Below are positions 45,491 through 49,318 of a DNA stretch of 49,318 nucleotides, in pieces (positions within the stretch are counted from its first letter, which is position 1; each line of letters begins with the position of its first letter). Source of the DNA: Oehlia diaphana (taxonomy: Eukaryota > Glomeromycota > Glomeromycetes > Glomerales > Glomeraceae). Location: the NCBI GenBank assembly GCA_003833135.1, contig QZLH01000622.1, forward strand, positions 2,019-51,336, written 5' to 3'. The notes below the pieces were generated by a model. The model was not told the DNA's origin, did not search any database, and was given only the letters and a program-made list of their open reading frames with translations. Position numbers and translations under genes: made by a program.

Positions 45491-45850
45491 ATAAAAGTAA
45501 CATATATAATATTAATTTAATTGATTCAGATACAATATTTTGTAACGTAAAATTTAATGATTTATATTATTATTCCACCAATTATAATAAAGTTATTTTT
45601 CTTAAACAAATTTTAAAAAATAAAAAGCCATTAGATTCAAGTTCAGTCAGTGATTTGAAATATTTGACGGTCAAGACCACCAGGCATTATCTATAAAAGG
45701 AAATATTTTCTGATTTTTCTTTGACGCAAACTCGACCCGCTAGTGATATCATATTGTAATTTTTTAAAGATATTGTAAAGTTAATAATATAGGGTGTAAG
45801 TTATTAATTATATTATCGTACGCCCCTATAGGATCGATAGTATTTTATGA
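45436..45850 (+). other. AT-rich 3' flank of the F-box relic
   Basis: An 86-codon ORF (45436-45696) continues over the relic's last codons and into spacer. It shows no independent family signature. The segment around 45700-45850 (CTCGACCCGCTAG..., GTACGCCCCTATAGGATCGATAG) is less AT-rich and leads into the A-rich tail below, as a retroelement 3' end would. Confidence 0.35.
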
Positions 45851-45888
45851 ATAAATAAATAAATTAAATTAAATTAAATTAAATTATA
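45850..45888 (+). repeat. (AATA)3(AAATT)5 simple repeat, possible retroelement tail
   Basis: ATAAATAAATAAATT is followed by five AAATT units. Short tandem A-rich tails of this kind end many non-LTR insertions. The preceding 150 bp of non-coding, less AT-rich sequence fits a 3' UTR. No RT ORF is attached. Confidence 0.4.
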
Positions 45889-46276
45889 TAAAATAAGCGA
45901 CAAAATATGAAAGGAATTTTTTTTTACTTGCTGAATCTCCTGTTTAAATAACTGAAAAACTGGCTGCCTAAAAAAATTTTCCGATTTTCTTACAAAAAAA
46001 GAATATTTTAGTGATGTTCGTTAAATTTATTTTTAAAAAAAAAAATTAAGAAAAAACTTGCATAATGTTAAATATATTATTTTATTATGTTTAATTAAAA
46101 TATTACTATAATAAAAATTTTTTTAAACTCATTATGATGCAAATAATTTGTTTAAAATATTTAAAATACTTATAATAACACATATTAGTACACTATGTAT
46201 TTGGAAATGTATATAAAATACTATCAAAAGCCCTCTTCTTTCCCTATTATATTATTAATTACAGTAAAATCTCAGA
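45889..46276. other. AT-rich spacer
   Basis: No gene or structured element seen. CCTCTTCTTTCCC, a pyrimidine-rich stretch near 46230, lies about 45 bp before the Crinkler-like ATG and could be its promoter pyrimidine tract. Confidence 0.35.
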
Positions 46277-46417
46277 ATGGTTACTTCATTAGACTGTTAT
46301 ATTTTAGGTGAATCTATTAAACATTTATTCTCGGCTGCAATTGGCGAGCGAATTTTATTATTTAATAATGAAATCACAATTGACGAATTCAAAATTAGTC
46401 ATCTCAGGACCAACTAA
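46277..46417 (+). pseudogene. Crinkler (CRN)-like N-terminal fragment
   Basis: A 46-codon ORF starts MVTSLDCYILGESIKHLFSA and continues with AIGERILLFNNEITIDEFKI and SHLRTN before TAA. The pattern (M...L.C...G......F.V.IG..I.......I.ELK.SHL) is what I recall of the ubiquitin-like N-terminal domain of Crinkler-type proteins in Rhizophagus. These proteins normally continue for hundreds of residues with nuclease or NTPase domains. Here no downstream domain is visible. It may be a truncated relic, or a first exon whose partner is lost. Family assignment is from memory. Confidence 0.45.
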
Positions 46418-46610
46418 TTTTTTAAGTTACATGTTACAATATTGATTTAAAAGAAATAATAATTTTGTAAATTTTAATGTAATATTTTATTTCTTTAAAG
46501 TTTAACTAATTTTTTATGTAACATGATTTAAAAAAAATAATAATTTTGTAAATATTAAAAATATTAATAATATTTTATTTCTTTATTTAATAAAATTAAC
46601 TAATTACAAA
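46408..46610 (+). repeat. About 93-bp tandem duplication
   Basis: CAACTAATTTTTTAAGTTACATG then ...AATAATAATTTTGTAAAT...AATATTTTATTTCTTTA (about 46411-46496) repeats as AACTAATTTTTTATGTAACATG...AATAATAATTTTGTAAAT...AATATTTTATTTCTTTA (about 46505-46595). The start of a third unit (AACTAATTACAAA) follows. It begins within the last codons of the Crinkler-like ORF and may have caused its truncation. Confidence 0.6.
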
Positions 46611-47159
46611 AAGATTTACAAAATAAAATTTAATTAAGTTAAAAACTTTGCTTAAAACTATTATTAATAAAAAATATTTTTGAACACAAGAATTTTCTGG
46701 ATTTTACCTGGTCTTTATGATAGTAACTTGGAGATAATTAAATAATCGATAATGACGGATCTATAAATAGAAATAAAAGAGGTTATCCTATGATCACTCA
46801 GATAAATGAGTTATTGAATTACTAGGCTGATATCAGAACGCTCATCCACGCTTACTCAGGCATATATACCAGATTTCATCTAGACTCACAAAGAATCCCG
46901 ACAAATAAATATATTTGGAAAACCTTAGACATATATATACGTGTGCAGACCCATAAACTAAATCGTAAAAAAGTCTTCATTGCAATACAATAACTCACCT
47001 AATATCAAGGATAATAAATAAATTTCTGTTGATATTGTTAAATTAACCAGATTCTAATTACGTACAAAAATAACTTATTAAAAAAATACAAAATGCTTTT
47101 ATAAAGGTCCAAGCTATTCTTATTTATATGAAATTTTTACATTATTTAATATAAATTTT
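46611..47159. other. Non-coding stretch, less AT-rich core
   Basis: 46740-46990 is less AT-rich (ATCAGAACGCTCATCCACGC, CAAAGAATCCCGACAAATAA) and contains a TATA-like CTATAAATAG at about 46759. No ORF of useful length is found on either strand. Its role is unknown. Confidence 0.35.
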
Positions 47160-47700
47160 ACTCTAATTGATATTTTATGAGTCATAATTATTAATACTGT
47201 ATTTACAATAAGATGAATAATTACAAATACTTAATTCCATCATATTCCTTTTCAATAAAATAACTTATAATGATTCATAATTATTAATATTTACAATAAA
47301 GATGAATAATTACAACCCTGATTACTAATTTTCCATAGTATTCTTTTTTCAATAAAATAACTTATAATGAGTTATAATTATTGATGTTTAATGTTTACAA
47401 TAAGATGAATAATTATAAACCCTGATTGCCAATTTTCCATTATATTCTTTTTTTCAAAATAACTTATGATGAGTCATAATTATTAATAGATGAATAATTA
47501 CAACCCTGATTATTGATCTTCCATTATATTCTTTTTTCAATAAAATAACTTATAATGAGTTAATTAATTATAAACCCTGATTGCCAATTTTCCATTATAT
47601 TCTTTTTTTCAAAATAACTTATAATGAGTCATAATTATTATTAGATGAATAATTACAAACACTGATTACTAATTTTCTATTATATTCTTTACTTAATTAT
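47160..47700 (+). repeat. Minisatellite-like tandem array, five to six diverged units of about 75-102 bp
   Basis: Units start GATGAATAATTA(C/T)AA at 47212, 47302, 47404, 47489 and 47644, with an additional partial unit near 47555. They share CCCTGATT(A/G)(C/T)(C/T)(A/G)A(T/A)(T/C)TTCCAT and then TATATTCTTTTTTC...AAATAACTTATAATGAGT. Variation includes loss of the GATGAATAA start and a repeated TAATTA spacer. It is non-coding. Confidence 0.75.
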
Positions 47701-48118
47701 TATTAATAAGTCCTAACTATTATTCACTATTTTGTAATGGATAATAATTATATTGTATTATTTCATTTTCACTTGATCCACTTGAAATTTTGAATATATT
47801 TTAACACAGTTTACAATGTTTCATATGACTTGCTATGCCCATATGTCATATTTCTTTTGATTTCTGTATTATATTATTTCATGTGATCTATTAAATTTAA
47901 ATTCTAACATCATAATTTTTAATAGGATTCTAAATAATACTGTTATGATATACATAATAATTTACATTGAGTGTATAAAAATATATTTAAACTAGTTTGT
48001 GTAAATTGGTTTATTTTAATAACTTATAATTTGGATTTGTATAGTGCTGGCCCAAATTATGAAATTCTAGCAAAGTAAGTATATATATACATATATGCTG
48101 CTTGTATCAGTTCTCATT
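47701..48118. other. AT-rich spacer after the tandem array
   Basis: No gene, RNA or clear repeat seen. Short ATAATTATTA words continue from the array to about 47750. Confidence 0.35.
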
Positions 48119-48197
48119 GTCTGCCCGCTCAGTGTGAGTTGATGTAGATGTTATCCCGGCTGAATGGTTCGAATTCAGTTTTTGTATCTACATCACA
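48119..48197 (+). ncRNA. tRNA-like / SINE-head candidate with internal Pol III boxes
   Basis: A box-A-like GCCCGCTCAGTGTGAG (about 48123-48138) is followed about 40 nt later by a box-B match GGTTCGAATTC (48166-48176). Structure: outer stem TGATGTAGAT (48140-48149) with ATCTACATCA (48186-48195), and inner stem CTGAAT (48160-48165) with ATTCAG (48173-48178). It does not fold as a normal tRNA, because there is no clear anticodon arm or acceptor. A tRNA-derived SINE head or a Pol III transcript is therefore more likely than a tRNA gene. Confidence 0.35.
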
Positions 48198-48468
48198 GAT
48201 ATCGTATGACCTAACCGACGAGTTTTATATAAGTAGCTCATCAAGTTATACATCAACTGAACTTGGCTTAATTTCCAATCAACCGATATGATATGATTTT
48301 TTTAAAAAATCTGGAAAAAAATATTGGAAATTATCTTTGATTTTCTAAATGAGAAATTGAATTATCATGCATGTCATTATCATCTATAAAATAAAAATAA
48401 AATTAATAATTATCGTTTATTGCACTTTTCAAAATTGTGCTACACCTTATAGGTCATCTGATAAAAAA

Positions 48469-48545
48469 ATCATTATATTACAGGACGATTACCGGACAAA
48501 AATCGGACAATTTTGTCCTGTAATCATCCTGTAATTATAATCACT
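48469..48545. repeat. Foldback element with ACAGGACGATTACCGGACAA-type arms
   Basis: The left arm TTACAGGACGATTACCGGAC plus AAAAAT (48478-48503) pairs with the right arm ATTTTGTCCTGTAATCATCC plus TGTAA (48510-48534), with few mismatches. Flanks TCATTATA and TATAATCA extend the pairing. The arms also contain internal direct repeats of GGAC(G/A). It resembles a MITE or hairpin insertion. Confidence 0.65.
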
Positions 48546-49138
48546 CAGAAATCACAACGAACACAGAATTCTGAAAACTGCGATAAACGATGCTTCTTTG
48601 TTTGTTGCACAGCAGATTCTTATCCATAATATCTAATTTATAGAAAATATTATAAAAATCTCGTAAAAAGTTTAGATTAGTTTTAAATTTTGCTGAAAAA
48701 AATCCACAACTTATTAACTAGCTCGTAAGGAAACAGAAATAAAGTGAAGAAATTGTTTGTACAGTACAAAAGTGGAAAATAAAATAAAAAATTTTCTTTG
48801 CAAATAAAATAAAGTTCAAAAATAATTATGTAAGATAAATTGACTTTATAGCAAAGTTCATTACAATAATCACTAAATATAACAATTTACTCGCATATTA
48901 TTATCCCAGAATTATGAAAATTATGCAAGAACAATCTTCTTTTTAGAACAAAGTAATTTAGCTCTATTAATTATGTATTAAAATCATAAGAAACCTCTGG
49001 TTGTTCCCTAGACACTATACAAAAAATATTTATAGATTTTAATGTTTTTTGACGTTATTGGTTAAAGACAATAATTTAAAGGTATTATATGTCTAGCGTG
49101 TAATAAAATTGACCAATTTTTATGTTAAAAATTACAGT
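48546..49138. other. AT-rich spacer
   Basis: Nothing coding or structured is recognised on either strand. Confidence 0.35.
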
Positions 49139-49318
49139 TTTTTTTAGAAAATTAGAAAAAAAAAATTTCTTTTCATTTTATTTATTTATTTATTTATTTT
49201 TAGAAAATTAGAAAATATCATTTTTTTATTTCATTTTTATTTTTGTTAAGAAAATATTTTTTATTTCATTTTTTTCGTTTTTTTTTTTTTTTTTTTTTTA
49301 AATTAAAAAAAAAAAAAA
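49139..49318. repeat. Low-complexity window end
   Basis: A tandem duplication of TTTTTAGAAAATTAGAAAA(A/T) (near 49140-49160 and 49197-49215) flanks (TTTA)n. The window closes with T-runs and an A-run. It may mark a contig end that stopped in simple sequence. Confidence 0.6.

Noticed and set aside
45436..45696. 86-codon + strand ORF as an independent gene
   Set aside because: It overlaps the tail of the F-box relic in another frame and is Asn/Ile/Tyr-rich, as expected by chance in AT-rich DNA.
47160..47700. CRISPR array
   Set aside because: Units are contiguous diverged repeats of 75-102 bp without unique spacers. The organism is a eukaryote and no cas genes occur.

Overview
The window is very AT-rich, with many homopolymer runs, small spliceosomal introns (GTA.../...TAG, mostly 50-110 nt) and several gene families that I associate with arbuscular mycorrhizal fungi. 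These are tyrosine-kinase-like (TKL) genes with an N-terminal zinc ribbon, kinase-Sel1 fusions, F-box/LRR genes, a Crinkler-like N-terminus, and hAT and Tnp2 transposon relics. I therefore read it as nuclear DNA of a Glomeromycotina fungus, most likely Rhizophagus or a close relative. This rests on recognising families, not on a database search.

Layout. (1) 0.8-7.7 kb, minus strand: two tandem paralogues with identical four-exon structure. Each has a kinase-like domain whose HRD motif reads HCN, fused to about ten or more Sel1 repeats. (2) 7.7-20.3 kb: a gene desert holding decayed minus-strand coding debris, including a reverse-transcriptase palm fragment at 15.1-15.3 kb, plus a small inverted-repeat element. 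(3) 20.3-23.3 kb, minus strand: a five-exon TKL gene. Four tandem phase-0 exons each encode a zinc ribbon plus a kinase N-lobe, and only the fifth exon encodes a C-lobe. (4) 23.3-27.6 kb: intergenic, with a perfect-looking foldback and a GC-richer island with four CCAAT boxes. (5) 27.6-31.8 kb, minus strand: an eight-exon TRP/polycystin-like ion channel with a beta-rich N-terminus and a repetitive C-terminal coiled coil. (6) 32.8-39.5 kb: a transposon cluster. Two diverged 5' parts of one hAT element flank a Tnp2 (CACTA-type) relic, followed by a decayed coding fragment that ends in AATAAA and poly(A). (7) 40.3-43.4 kb, minus strand: a paralogue of the 20.3-23.3 kb kinase with the same 4+1 exon architecture, but carrying five reading-frame lesions. 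(8) 44.0-45.5 kb, plus strand: an F-box/LRR pseudogene. (9) 46.3-49.3 kb: a Crinkler-like N-terminal fragment, tandem repeats, a tRNA-like/SINE-like structure, another foldback and low-complexity sequence at the window end.

The most unusual item is the pair of kinase genes built as arrays of N-lobe plus zinc-ribbon exons. In both, only the last N-lobe keeps the glycine-rich loop, and all internal exons are symmetric (phase 0). Either one protein with several decoy N-lobes, or alternative splicing of any N-lobe exon to the single C-lobe exon, would preserve the frame. The two Sel1 fusions look like pseudokinase scaffolds. Exon coordinates were derived by hand from GT/AG sites and paralogue comparison. 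No transcript data were available.
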